A stretch of 64,000 bases of DNA, taken from NCBI GenBank assembly GCA_020740775.1, contig JAHEWK010000006.1:2666001-2730000 (forward strand), written 5' to 3'. This DNA is from Ilyonectria destructans (taxonomy: Eukaryota > Ascomycota > Sordariomycetes > Hypocreales > Nectriaceae). The notes under the pieces are model-generated. The model searched no databases and had not been told where the DNA came from. It was given only the letters and a program-made list of their open reading frames with translations. The translations under genes were made by a program, and so were the position numbers. This document shows positions 1 to 11,467 of the stretch, one piece after another; positions within the stretch are counted from its first letter, which is position 1, and each line of letters begins with the position of its first letter.

Positions 1-3000
1 TCTAGGTTGGTGAGCAGACCTGCCCGAAGTAGCACTGATCCGAAGATTCACTGCGGAGTCATCGCCTCTGGAAACCGAGTCATGAAGCACGGCAGGACAA
101 GAGACCAGCTGGCACAAGAACTCGATATCCTATGTTTTGAGATGGAGGCGGCAGGATTGATGGATAGCCTTCCATGCCTAGTCATCCGAGGGATTTGCGA
201 TTATTCGGATTCTCACAAGAACAAGCAATGGCAAGCGTATGCAGCAGCAACGGCGGCGGCATATGCCAAGGAACTCCTCTCTGTCATATCGACGAGTAGC
301 ATCAATCAGACACAAAGCGCCATGGTGTCATCAGATGCTGGTAGGAAAGACTTTACGTACATACCCCATCCTTCACTAACATCGTCCTAGACCGACAACT
401 ATTACAGGAGCGCCGAATCAGGTTACTTGGTTTGCTGGAATTCGATCAAATTCATGCCCGCCGTATGGGTGTGAAAGCTGCTCATGAAAAAACGTGTACA
501 TGGCTGCTTGAAGATCCTGTGTATCAACGTTGGCTAGACCACGCAAAACTTGTCGAACACCACGGATTCTTGTGGATCAAGGGGAAACCGGGTGCCGGAA
601 AGTCGACAATCATGAAGTTTGCATATTCGCATGCGACACAAACCATGGGGAATGCAGCTGTTATTTCGTTCTTCTTCAATGCGAGAGGAGAAGATCTGGA
701 GAAGTCGACCGCAGGGATGTATCGCTCCTTGCTATGGCAGCTATTAGGGAAAGTTCCGAAGCTTCAAGAAGTTCTCGATGATTCAGACCTCATTCCTCTA
801 AGTCATAGCGATTATCCGACGTGGGAAACTGAAGTTCTTCGGTCACTCTTCTCTCTTTCAATCGCCAAACTTGGCCAGCAACGCCTAGTCTGCTTTGTCG
901 ATGCCCTCGACGAATGTGACCGGGAAGAGGTTTACGAAATGGTTGAGGATTTTCAAACTCTTGGAAGAGACGCCGTTTCAAAGGGATCATCGCTTTACAT
1001 CTGTTTTTCCAGTCGTCATTATCCATTCATTGACATAGCAGATGGTCGGCAACTTATTTTGGAACACCAGCCTGGTCACGATCATGATCTCGAAGCTTAC
1101 ATATCCAACAAGTTAAAACTTGGAAAGGGTAGCAAGGCCCAAGCTGATGAGCTAAGAAACGAGATCCGTGATAGGGCAAGTGGGGTTTTTCTGTGGGTTA
1201 AGTTAGTTGTTCAGATGCTGAACAAAGAATTCGGGAGGGCCAGTACCCTTGTCATTCGGAAGAGGAGGCTTCAGGAGATCCCAACCGAGCTGAGTGAGCT
1301 GTTCAGGGACATTTTGAAAAGGGACAACGAGCACTCGGAGAACTTACTCCTATCCATCGAGTGGGTTCTCTATGCTAAGCGGCCGTTGAAGTGGGAAGAG
1401 CTCTACTTTGCACTCATTTCTGGATTACATCCGGATACTCTGACCGAATGGGACCCAGAGGAAATCACCATCCACGACATCAAGAAATTCATTCTGAGTT
1501 CCTCAAAAGGCCTTGCGGAGATAACGAAGCCCAAAACTCACACGGTTCAGTTCATTCACGAGTCTGTGCGAGATTTCCTGTTGAAAGAAAACGGTCTACG
1601 CGACCTGCGGCGCGAGCTGGGGCTTGAAGCAGAAAATTTCCAGAGCTTGGCCCACGATCAACTAAAGCAGTGTTGTCATATCTACATTAAGCTCGACATC
1701 TCGGACCATGTACCCTCTGACACACCACTTCCAAAGGCATCCTCAGTTGCGGCAAAAGATTTGCGAGGCTCCGTGTCAGACAAGTTCCCATTTCTTGAAT
1801 ACGCAACCCGCAATGTTCTCTATCATGCCAATAGTGCTGGGAACGGACTTCCACAGGATACTTTCCTGAAAGACTTCGCTCTCGAAGCCTGGATTAATCT
1901 CGATAACCTCTTCGAGAAGTATGAAATCCGCCGACACACGTCAACTGCAAGTCTTCTGTACATTCTTGCAGAGAATAACTTGACAAGTCTCATTAGTTCA
2001 GTGCTGCGCCTCGATTCAAGGATCAATAGACAAGGAGAGCGGTATCAATATCCTCTTTTCGCTGCCTTGGCTAATGGTCATCGAGGTGCGGTCAAAGCAC
2101 TCTTGCAACAGGAGGAAAGCGTTGCACAAGAGGATGATATCTCCGCGCAGCTCGAGTATGGGAAAGATTTTACGACTCGCAAGGGCCAAACGCCGCTTCA
2201 ATGGGCAGCTGAGATGGGGCACGAGGGTATAGTGAAGCTGCTAGTAGCGACTGAAGGCGTCGATGCCAACTTGAAGGATGACTCCGGCCGGGCGCTGCTA
2301 TCATGGGCTTCTAAGATGGGGCACGAGGGTATGGTGAAGCTGCTGCTACTAGCGACTGAAGGCGTCGATGCCAACTTGAAGGATGACTCCGGCCGGACGC
2401 TGCTATCATGGGCTGCTGAGATGGGACACGAGGGTATGGTGAAGCTACTACTAGCGACTGAAGGCGTCGATGCCGACTTAAAGGATAACTCCGGCCGGAC
2501 GCCGCTATTCTGGGCTTCTGTAAAGGGGCACGAGGGTATAGTGAAGCTGCTAGTAACGACTGAAGGCATCGACGTCAACTCGAAGGATGCCTCCGGCCAG
2601 ACGCCGCTTCAATGCGCTGCTAAGATGGGGGAGGGTATGGTGAAGCTGCTATTAGCGATTGAAGGCGTCGATGCCAACTTAAAGGATGACTCCGGCTGGA
2701 CGCCGCTTCAATGGGCTGCTGAGATGGGGCATGAGGGTATAGTGAAGCTGCTACTAGCGACTGAAGGCGTCGATACCAACTTAACGGATGACTCCGGCCC
2801 GACGCCGCTATTGTTGGCTGCTTTGAATCAGCACGAGGGTGTGGTGAAGTTGCTACTGGCAACTGAAGGCGTCGATGTTAATTCGAAGGATAAGTCCGGC
2901 CGGACGCCGCTATCCTGTGCGGCTGGGAGGGGGCACGAGGGCGTCACACGGCTACTGCTCGCGAATGGTGCCGACACCGAGGCCAAAGATAACGTTGGCC

Positions 3001-3506
3001 GGACGCCGCTATCGTATGCAGTAAGGAGCGGGCATGAGGCCATCGAACGATTGTTGTTCGGGATGGGACCTAATATCGTGGCCAAAGACGAAGATGGCCG
3101 GACTCCGTTGTCGTATGCAGTGAGTAGCGGGAGCGAGGCCGTTATCCAGCTCTTTGTCACGAAAGGTGCCCACGTTGACAAGCAAGATGGCACCTTCGGG
3201 ACGACACTACCGTGGGTAGTAGCAGGGAATGCCAAATACTGTGACCCGGTGAACAGGCATGGGTTTCATGATCACCAAATGAGATCAATGCTTTTGGAGC
3301 AGCGGAATAAGGTAAGCTCAATGAGGTTTGGACAAGTGGAAAATGCTGGGAGAGTCGCCGTCGTGCAGCTGCTGCTCGAAAAAGGTGCCGACATCGAGGC
3401 TAAGGACAACCATGGCCAGACGCCGCTATCATGGGCAGCAGAGAACGAACATGCGGCCGTCATCCAGCTGTTACAGGCCTGGCAGGAGATAGGGCATGCC
3501 TCGTGA
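1..3506 (+). CDS. NLR-like STAND receptor: PNP_UDP - NACHT - ankyrin repeats (5' partial)
   Basis: The frame is open to the left edge, so the N-terminus is missing. Visible coding is 1..340 and 391..3506, joined across a 50-nt intron (341..390, GTAGGA donor, CACTAAC branch) that keeps frame; 1151 residues are visible. The first exon is the end of a nucleoside phosphorylase (PNP_UDP) domain, with the FEMEAAGL and IRGICDYSD motifs. The second exon has a NACHT ATPase: Walker A GKPGAGKS at nt 582-605 and Walker [12 protein letters not shown] at nt 885-917. The C-terminus is an ankyrin array from nt 2184. Fungal proteins of this layout are NOD-like STAND receptors, thought to act in non-self recognition and heterokaryon incompatibility. 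Seven repeats are nearly identical while the last ones are diverged. A segment of roughly 45 residues interrupts the array before the final repeat. Domain calls are firm; the biological role is inferred. Confidence 0.93.
2184..2897 (+). repeat. Seven near-identical tandem ankyrin-coding units (~102 nt)
   Basis: Units start at 2184, 2286, 2391, 2493, 2595, 2694 and 2796. Each encodes about 34 residues of the pattern GxTPLxWAAxMGHEG(I/M)[11 protein letters not shown]. The unit at 2286 is 105 nt with an extra Leu codon, and the unit at 2595 is 99 nt, lacking the His codon. All indels are whole codons. Three diverged 33-residue-type units follow from 2898. The high internal identity points to recent unit duplication or gene conversion within the receptor gene. 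Confidence 0.93.
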
Positions 3507-4698
3507 ACAGAAGTTGCAGGGCAAGGAGGTGATGAGAAGAGGCGTATCATCTATAGCTTGCGGCATAACTTGTCTAGCTTGAGACTCACTTAGTAAGGTC
3601 GCTTGGCTTAACGAGGTGAACGTGCTGGGAAAGACGACGAGGCCAACCAAGAAGGACCAATTAGAGAGACCAGCTAGAATGCAGTAGATACTTGACCTTA
3701 TAAGATTGAATAACCGTTGCATTGTATGGTGGCTAACACGGCACATCACAGAACCAGGGACTAAGACGGGCAATGAATCCAAGATTAATTGAGGAGATGT
3801 CCATCAATAAAACCGCACCCATTATTATTTAACAATATTAAATTACTAATCAGCCCAATTTATATCTATTGAATTTTTTAGAATTATAAATCGAGATTTT
3901 GGTGAGGTTGCAAAGCTGTGATTCTGTGTGGCCAAAGGTCAACGACACGATTAATGCTAGGCGGCCGACCCGCTCTCTACATAGGCATCTAAGCATGAAA
4001 ATTCCGCTATCCTAAATCGGGGAGGGAGCAACCGAGGTCAATTTGATTATCGAATATGAATCAAAAGCCAGCTGGTTCAAGCTCAAGAAATTGGTGGTGA
4101 CGCCGGGATTTGTGAAAGCGGGGCTCACGGCCAAGCGCGTCGCCATTGACTGCCGTGCAATCGCTGCGTCCCTGTAACTTGCATCTATTCCCACTCTCGC
4201 GCGTGCAACGGCCCGACTAGCTACAAATTTCATTGTCGACAGTCGGCATCCAGTATCAAAGTTGCGCAGTGAAGGCTGACTACCAGCGAGCTCGGGGGGC
4301 GTCTCGAGGGCCATGCCGCATTAAACTCGCCTGAGAACAACTGTTTGCCTGGGTGAGCCACGCCCCTCCTTTCCTGGCTTTCTTCACCTCCAACCTCACT
4401 TCCATCACCATTGTCGTCGCCAATCGAGGTCCAGCGATCCACCGGTAGCATATGGTCATCAGCAGTTTGTGGGAACCTAATAAGACGGAATTAGGACGAC
4501 GACCGGAACGTTTCTGGTGGTCTTTTTGGGTATCAAATCGAACACACACCCTTTAAAGCTGCTGTGCATGCACCAGACGCGATCAAGCACTTTTAGTGGC
4601 GGGCACCCCGATTATGAACCCTGCTTTCTCAGTTCAACAAGGCTGAGAATAACCCCGACTCTTGAGTATCTCCAACTTATCAACCACGCTTGGGAATC
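3507..4698. other. Gene-free interval with an AT-rich core
   Basis: No gene seen. About 3790-3905 is strongly AT-rich, with runs of TTA/AAT, unlike the flanking coding DNA. The stretch next to 4699 is the presumed promoter and leader of the Pof3-like gene. Confidence 0.6.
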
Positions 4699-6951
4699 AT
4701 GTCTTCGCAGACCCCCAAGTCTGCCGAGTCCGCCATCCAAGAAGCTCGCCGGCACTATGCGGAAAAGCGCTTCAAGCCTGCCCTTGAGCATTTCACCAGG
4801 GTATGTCCTTTATTCTGTCCCCTCTGTCCATGTAGTCACGCGTCATTAACACGTACAAGGCCATGAAACTTTGTCCCTGTGCTCGTGGCATGAAGCGGGA
4901 ACGATGCACCTGCAAGAACTTTGAGAAGGTTGCACTGGAAGGTGGCTCTATCTTCAACGAGGCAATGTACACTTGCAAGTGTTCGGTGGGCAAGACTTTT
5001 AACAAGTGCGAAAACCTATTACATATCCAGGCCTTGGACTACCGTGCAGCGACGTTTGAGGCGCTTCAGGAACTTGGCCGCGCTCAGAGGGACGCCGAAT
5101 GGATTCTGGAGCTGGCTCCCCGACTACTCGAGGTATGTGGCCCTCATGTTGAAGGAGATCAACCGTCTCACATGCCTAGGGATATCTCCGCCTTGGAAAA
5201 ATTGCACGACTCCAGAAGAAATACGAGTTTGCATGGAATGTTTACAACGCGGGCATCGAAGTCGGCAAACACCACGGGCTGGTCGCGAACCCCAAGATGC
5301 AGGTCAGTCGAAAAAGCCATCGCTTTGTGTCCATCTACCAACCATGATATAGACCCTCTACACATTGAGGCAACCACTACATCGTCGATTCTCTCGCCGG
5401 GATCCCCTAAAAAATCCGCAGGAAATTGTTCAGCGCATCTTCCACTTCATTGACTTTTCCAGTCTCGTGTACGTCTCCCAACGTTCTCCCCGAGCCCCCA
5501 ACTAACAAGCATCCACACCAGACGGTGTCTCCGTGTTTCCAAGGGCTGGAGACAATATCTCAGCGGCCGTGGAAACGAGCGCCTGTGGCGGTCGTTGGAG
5601 TTCACGAGGCAATTTCCGCATCGATTCGCTCCAAGTACTGCCAGCATAAGAAAGCTGCTGTCCTATTCCGGTAACGACGCTCGGGAACTAGTCATTGGCA
5701 GTGTGATGCGGTTTCGGCTCAACCAACCAAAATTCCTCGCCATATTACAAGGCTCATGGAATCTAGAGCGGCTGAGTCTGAGTGGTGTCGCTGAGGAGGA
5801 AATCGAGATTCCTCAACGGCCCGGCGTTCTCAGTAAGCTCACTCACGTCTACCTCGAGGAGTTCGTTTCTGCAAGGCCCAAGTTATTAGGGCCTTTAATG
5901 AGCAGTTCTGCAGAGAGCCTACAGTCTCTTCATATCGCTGGCCTGCCCCAGTTCGGTAGCAGAACAGACCTGGGGATGCCCAACATGCCTCAGCTCAAAT
6001 ACCTTCGGCTAGAAGAACATAGCAGACCCTACCCTCTTAGACTTGAGATTGTAAGAAGATCCATTCACAACAAGTACCTAGCCTAACAATACGCAGTTCA
6101 TCGTCGCTGCCAAAACACCACATCTGCAACAGCTTTGGCTTAGTGATGTGCAACTCGGCTCTGGTGGCCTCCAGGGCGATCCAAACGGTCAAATCAACAC
6201 AATCTGGGGAGACCTGAGGACCGTGATAGTCAGTGGCACTACGGATTCCGACCCAGAGACCTCAGAAAACATCCAACGATTAAGTTCAATACGACGAGGA
6301 GCCAACTTACAGCACATAGACTTTGACCTACGCTGGAAATACGACGAGCATGGGCCGTTGGCACTCAGAACGTTATCCGATACCATTGACCAAGAGCCAG
6401 CATCGGTCTCAGCCGACGACTTCGACCAGAACAACCACTACGACGACCTCCGCTCCCTGCGCCTGACTCGAGCCCTGATCGCTCCGGCAAAGCTCCAGCA
6501 GGTCCTTAGCAACGCCATCCTCGCCGGCAACCTCCACACGCTGGACCTCGTCTTCCCACTCGAATCCTTTGGCAGCACTGAGGGCGTAACCAGCGCACAG
6601 CACCTCCGTGAGCACGAGTGGCTGCGCGGCGCGGCCTCGATCCGCTGTCTTGGCGTCTTCGAGTTCCGGTTTCGCTCACATCCTAGAGATGACGACGACC
6701 TGCCACTGCCCGCGTTTCTCGCCAGCTTTCCAAACCTGGAGACGCTCGAGATCAACTCGGGCCACTACGAAGGTCCCGAGTTCTGCACCGTCATTCAAGC
6801 TATCCTAAAGGTCACCAAGCTTCGCACCATCTATCAAACAGTCGTGCAGGGTGTCATGCTTGATAAACTCAGGACATTGACGACCAAGGCAGGGGTGGAT
6901 TTGGTGTCAGGAGGGAGGCAACGAACATGGCCCATGCCTATAGAGAACTAA
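4699..6951 (+). CDS. pof3: F-box protein with TPR and LRR regions (Pof3/Dia2-like)
   Basis: Six exons: 4699-4800, 4860-5132, 5180-5302, 5353-5468, 5522-6050 and 6097-6951, giving 665 residues. Every intron is 46-59 nt with GT..AG ends and every phase closes. The N-terminal ~165 residues are TPR-like (AIQEARRHYAEKRFKPALEH) with a Cys-rich insert around residues 40-85. An F-box follows at about 183-215 (QEIVQRIFHFIDFSSLV, then LRVSKGWRQYL). The C-terminal ~450 residues contain leucine-rich segments such as LQQLWLSDVQL and FPNLETLEIN. TPR + F-box + LRR is the layout of S. pombe Pof3 and S. cerevisiae Dia2, SCF substrate receptors that act at chromatin in replication and genome stability. That role is from the family; assignment rests on domain order and on the sequence around the F-box. 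Confidence 0.82.
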
Positions 6952-8001
6952 ACCTCTCTACCTAGGATCACTGGTTTTACAACGGTGCAATCAGAGACAG
7001 GCGTGGTACTTGCTCGGTGGGTTGATAACTATGCGTTCTTATATTCGCGATGATCGTGGGATTTGGAAGTGTGTTTTGTATCCATGAGTCGGTTTATATC
7101 AGCCTCTCAAGGCAACCCATTTGTAGGTAGGCGCCTAGCTAGGTCTGTCTCATGTATCCTCAGTAGACTACGACTGGGCCGTTGGGTTCCGTTTTAGGTA
7201 GAGCATTGCTATTCGCACACAGGCAAGCTCATTTACTAAAGCCTCAGCAGGACTAAAGTACCTACTGTACATATAACTAAAGAGCATGCTAAATACTTAG
7301 CTTTTATTAAATAAGACCTAATAAATAAAATAAAATGTTATCATTATGCTAGAATTTCTTCGCGCAGTCGGGTCAGACACCCAGCCTTTCCATCGGCCTT
7401 AACCTCTATTGGCTATACTCATAGTCCGTAAGGGTGCATACTGCGAACGAATACCCCAAGTCAGACATAATAGGCTGAGTTGACTATTTTCGAATTCTCT
7501 TTAAGTCCTAGGACGAGGCGATACTATGAAACAACTAAGAGTAACACAAGGAGTGCTAAATTTCGCAATGTATTTCTCGTTACGCTATTGCTCTCCTATG
7601 TTCCCTTGGTAACCAGCGTGAGTGGACTTTCCTTCTCCACCCTGCTCTTAAAGATATATTTCTTAGTTTTTCTCTTGATATGGAAAAATTTACTCTATTA
7701 TTCTATATATATTTATTTACTAATTACTGATTCTCAGATAGGTGAAGTAAGCTTGCGGAGAAGATTGCAAGGGCCTATTTTCAGATTTGGTGTGCTCGAC
7801 ACAAAATATACAAGGTATATACATATTCAACAAGGTAACAAAGCTTCAGGAATGGAAAAGTTTCTTAATCAAGGTTCCGTTCTAATGTTAACTTTAATAC
7901 ACGTCAAAATCTCCTATAAAACTGACTCCGCATGGCTTATCGCTCAAACATGCCTCATCTCATTTCTCCGCTCTTCCTTAATTTAACCTAGTACCATCGC
8001 C
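6952..8001. other. AT-rich gene-free interval
   Basis: Two AT-rich patches lie at about 7240-7340 and 7660-7740. An open frame at 7480-7986 has no ATG near its start and its hydrophobic look follows from base composition. The last ~60 nt form the leader of the F-box-like gene. I see no transposase or reverse-transcriptase remnant. Confidence 0.55.
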
Positions 8002-9123
8002 ATGCCCACCTTTTTCCAGCTCCCAGCTGAGATCCATCTCATTGTTATACAATATTTCGATTCTGCTCAAGACTTTCAACAAATGATCTCGGTGTCGCCA
8101 CCACTTTTGCAATTTTTCAACAAGTATCGAACCCATATTTTCAGAGCCCTCCATAAAGGAATGAGAACCAAGATGAGTGACAAATTGATACCCCTTGCAG
8201 TGGCTACGGTACGCCTGCGAGATATCCGTCACAAGCACGACAATGTCGGGACGATTGAACTAGAGCGCAGGATACGGCCTGTTTTAGAAACCTTTCCACC
8301 TCAAGATGTGAGTAAATTTCAAGAACAATGGCTCACTAGTTTAGCTACATTTCGCGCACTTTCAAGTCTTATTCAAGACATTGATTACGTTGTTGACAGA
8401 TATGCACTCAGCGCTTTGAAATCGCTACCTGGGTACCCCTCTGTACTTGAGTCGAAGCGGATTCATAGAGACTCCTGTCTTGCTTCCCTTAAAGACTCAG
8501 AGAGCGAGAGATGCAGGCTTCAAGAAGCTGTATTCCGCTATGAGATTTACTGCCTGGGGTTCTTCTACGATGAAGCCCCTCTATTTCTCCGAAATTCCGA
8601 CATAGGGATGCGATTTGCCCAACCCTTGCCAGGCAATATTGAGATATCAAGCAGCGAAATTGCTAAGAGAGTTCAATCGGTTTGGAACTATGTCTGGAGC
8701 CAGCACTCCAGTGTCTTCGCCAATCTTGAGGCCCAATTTAGAGGCGCAGAAACACAGTCTTCTCTTGGAGTCTCAACTTCTCCTGGTGAAACCCAAGAGT
8801 TCACCGAAGCGACAGCGATCTTGGCAACCACCAGCACAGTGTCAAGCAGCCTCATCAAACACCGTCTTCGCGTTTGCCGCCTCCGCCACGGAACAACGCT
8901 TGAAGTCCAAATGTTCATTCGTTATCTTTGCAGCCAAGGTATTCGTCTAATACGCAAGATGGAACGGATGGACGGCAGGGAAGAGGATCAATTTATATTG
9001 GAGATGTTTTTCCGAGTTTCGATAAAACTTCCTGGCCCCCTATTGCGCCCAGGACTTGGTTCTTGTCCGGTAACTACTCGGTCACTACGGATACCGTGGG
9101 AGGAACTTGCGCACCATAACTAG
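8002..9123 (+). CDS. F-box-like protein of unknown target
   Basis: A single exon of 373 residues. The ATG at 8002 sits in a good context (CCATCGCC before it). Residues 3-45 (FFQLPAEIHLIVIQYF then QQMISVSPPLLQFF) resemble the N-terminal F-box of the large lineage-expanded F-box families of filamentous ascomycetes. The remainder is mostly helical with no catalytic motif I recognise; such proteins usually carry poorly conserved C-terminal regions. It is flanked on both sides by AT-rich gene-free DNA, which fits an accessory gene. F-box proteins link substrates to SCF ubiquitin ligases; the substrate cannot be told from the sequence. The end could be altered by a late intron or a mutation, since the frame simply runs to a stop. 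Confidence 0.75.
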   Translation: MPTFFQLPAEIHLIVIQYFDSAQDFQQMISVSPPLLQFFNKYRTHIFRALHKGMRTKMSDKLIPLAVATVRLRDIRHKHDNVGTIELERRIRPVLETFPPQDVSKFQEQWLTSLATFRALSSLIQDIDYVVDRYALSALKSLPGYPSVLESKRIHRDSCLASLKDSESERCRLQEAVFRYEIYCLGFFYDEAPLFLRNSDIGMRFAQPLPGNIEISSSEIAKRVQSVWNYVWSQHSSVFANLEAQFRGAETQSSLGVSTSPGETQEFTEATAILATTSTVSSSLIKHRLRVCRLRHGTTLEVQMFIRYLCSQGIRLIRKMERMDGREEDQFILEMFFRVSIKLPGPLLRPGLGSCPVTTRSLRIPWEELAHHN

Positions 9124-10007
9124 CCGATAGCGCGCATTCGAAAGTAAGTTCTCGGGTTTAAGGCTAACCTTTAATACAATACAAAACAATGTCAAGTTCG
9201 TTCTTAAGGGTGCTAAATACTAGGAATTAGTCTTATTCACTTTCCTCTACTAAATACTATTTAGTTGTTTTTTAGCTTTTCTCGATATCATCAGATAGAT
9301 CAAACCCATGCCGTATTTCCAAACAGTAGAGACAAACATGTAGTACTATACCCGGTACGAAGATCTAGTAGTGTATACAGTGGGCTATTATACATCTACC
9401 TTTGCCTTCAGCTTCAATTCAACCCTTCTATCTTCAACCTTTGCAGACGGGAACCTTGCTGCCTACAGACAATGACCTTAGTACAGGTAGACAATAACCT
9501 TATCCTGAGCCATATGATATGTTGGTAAACTTGGGGCGCTCCGGAGATTGTGTCGTGGGACCTGTGACTCTTAGTTCATAAATGTTAGAATGGCTACAGA
9601 GTGAAAAGTTTATTAGGATTCAGGTAGATGGAAAAGAATGAGCTTGAAACCCAAACGTGGGCCACGGCAACTGCGACATGCACAACGAAAACGCAGTAGA
9701 TGCATATATTAGGTTGCCTCATCGAGGGATCTTTAAGCTATATAAGTAGAGATAAAAGCCTTGAATACTAGTGATCTAACAGTTGCAGGTAGAATCACAT
9801 CGTTAAGTAGGCCGTTGGGTGCCGTTTTATCTAAACCAGGCCATTTTGATTCTATGTCCTTCTGGAGATTGACACCAAAACCATTGCTAGCAATTTGAAC
9901 CGGCCTGGTAGATCTGCAATACTCTTCGGTATATTGAGGGGTCAATCTATCCATAGATGACGGGCACGAGAGCACCAAATGATGTATTTGAAATACAAAT
10001 GGAAAGC
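9124..10007. other. AT-rich gene-free interval
   Basis: Low-complexity AT-rich DNA at about 9160-9260 contains GCTAAATAC, which also occurs near 7282 on the other side of the F-box-like gene. Short open frames at 9265-9528 and 9733-9978 have no recognisable motif. The right end is the 3' flank of the GTPase gene. Confidence 0.5.
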
Positions 10008-11467
10008 TCAGCCTCTGCCGACCTTGAATGATAAAATCTACAACATATTAGCAGATGCAGAGGGCGAATAAGGTATAGGACTTACGTCGTTCTTCCCTAC
10101 AGCCACAAAATCATCCTCGGCCACGCGGACGTTTCCAACGCCCTCCACAAACGCAATCGGCGCATCACCCATGATCTTCCGGGCAACGTCACCAACGGTC
10201 GAGCCCTTCTTCACAAGAACGCAGTCTCGGAACACAACTTTGGATTCTGCGGCGCCGGAGCTGAATGTGGTTGCGTTTCGGACTGGGAAAACCGGCACGA
10301 GACCGAGAATCTCGGCTGCTTTTGAGAGGACTTGGACGACACCCGTGGAGCCAAATCTGTAGAGCACCATATCCTTGAGGTTCTCTATCCGATTTCGGTT
10401 CTTCTCGTCGAGATCCTTCAAACCGCCGCCAGTTAGATCGCCCTGCTCTATCAGGTCCTCTTTGGTATCGACGAATTCGCTGCCCTCGACATACTTGATA
10501 TAACCTTGCTTTGCCATTTTGCGAAGGAAAATCTCCGAAATGGCGGAGCATAGCACGATGGTACTGGGGTCCTGCTGCTTAGCGATCTTGGAGATGTTCT
10601 TGTCAGCATCCGGGTGGTCAATCTTATTCAGCGCGATAACGGTCGGGAACTTCTCGTCGACAAAGGCGTGAACCACGTTCTTGACGGTCTCGTCGCTCCA
10701 TTCCTCCAACGGCTCCTTTACACCACTCCGATCCAGTGCGCGGTTAATGACGGTAGTCGTAGCACCGTATCCGGAGAACTGCCCCTGCAGTGTTTCTACT
10801 GCAGTGGCCTTGATGGCTTGGTGTCTTCGGCGAATCGAGCCCCATCGCTGCATTAGGTTGCCAAGAATCCACGCGACGATCTCGCTTCGAAGCCATGCGA
10901 TATCCACAGACGGATCGTACCCTCTTGTCTCCTTGCCCTCAGCATCGACGGTCCCCGAGGCATCGACAACGTGTATCAGCGCATCTGCATGGCGCAAGTC
11001 ATCCAAGAACTTGTTCCCCAGGCCACGGCCCTGATGCGCTCCAGGGACCAAACCGGCGACGTCGAGGAGCTCGATAGGGACGGATCGGCGGCCTTGGTCG
11101 CATGAGCCATAGTTGGGCTTGCATCGGTCTTGGAGGTTATGTCGGGCGCAGGCGCATTCGATTTGGAGATAGCCAATCGCTCGCTGGGGGTCAATGGTGG
11201 TGAACCTAGCGAGGAACGGTCAGCTCCGCGACACTCAGCCTACAGCAGACGAAACAAAGGCAAAGGCAAAGGCACGAGCTGGTTTAGCAACGGAGAGCGC
11301 ATACGGAAAGTTGCCTATGGAGAACTGCGATCAGCGCCCGCGCGGCGACTTCGGCCAGGATCTTTGTACCAACCAACTTTGGAGGAGGCGTCGGTCAGGC
11401 TGTTGAGCGTAGAGCTCTTCCCTGCCGAGGGCTTGCCCACGAGGCCGATAAGCGGATCGCGAGGCAT
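10008..11467 (-). CDS. Obg/YchF-superfamily GTPase, yeast YGR210C type
   Basis: Exons in gene order: 11467-11374, 11314-11305 (10 nt), 11205-10086 and 10037-10008, encoding 417 residues. The introns are 59, 99 and 48 nt. The product starts [19 protein letters not shown], with G1 GKPSAGKS. The exon junctions read K-V-G-N-F-P-F-T-T-I-D-P. G3 is [21 protein letters not shown]4 is ALNKIDH, and the C-terminus is [13 protein letters not shown] in TGS-like position. Start, end and length match the YGR210C subgroup of Obg-like GTPases, whose members are thought to associate with ribosomes or translation; the exact role is unknown. Without the 10-nt exon the G1-G2 junction would be out of frame. The gene is divergent from the SET gene at 12601. 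Confidence 0.92.
11305..11314 (-). other. 10-nt microexon in the GTPase gene
   Basis: On the minus strand the ten bases GCAACTTTCC lie between a CATAG acceptor and a GTATGC donor. They complete the Gly codon begun in exon 1, encode Asn-Phe, and give two bases of Pro that exon 3 finishes. Only this splicing gives the conserved GNFPFTTIDP switch region. Confidence 0.88.

Noticed and set aside
7480..7986. 168-codon hydrophobic frame
   Set aside because: Starts at TTG in AT-rich DNA; the hydrophobic run follows from T-rich codons and no transmembrane family fits.
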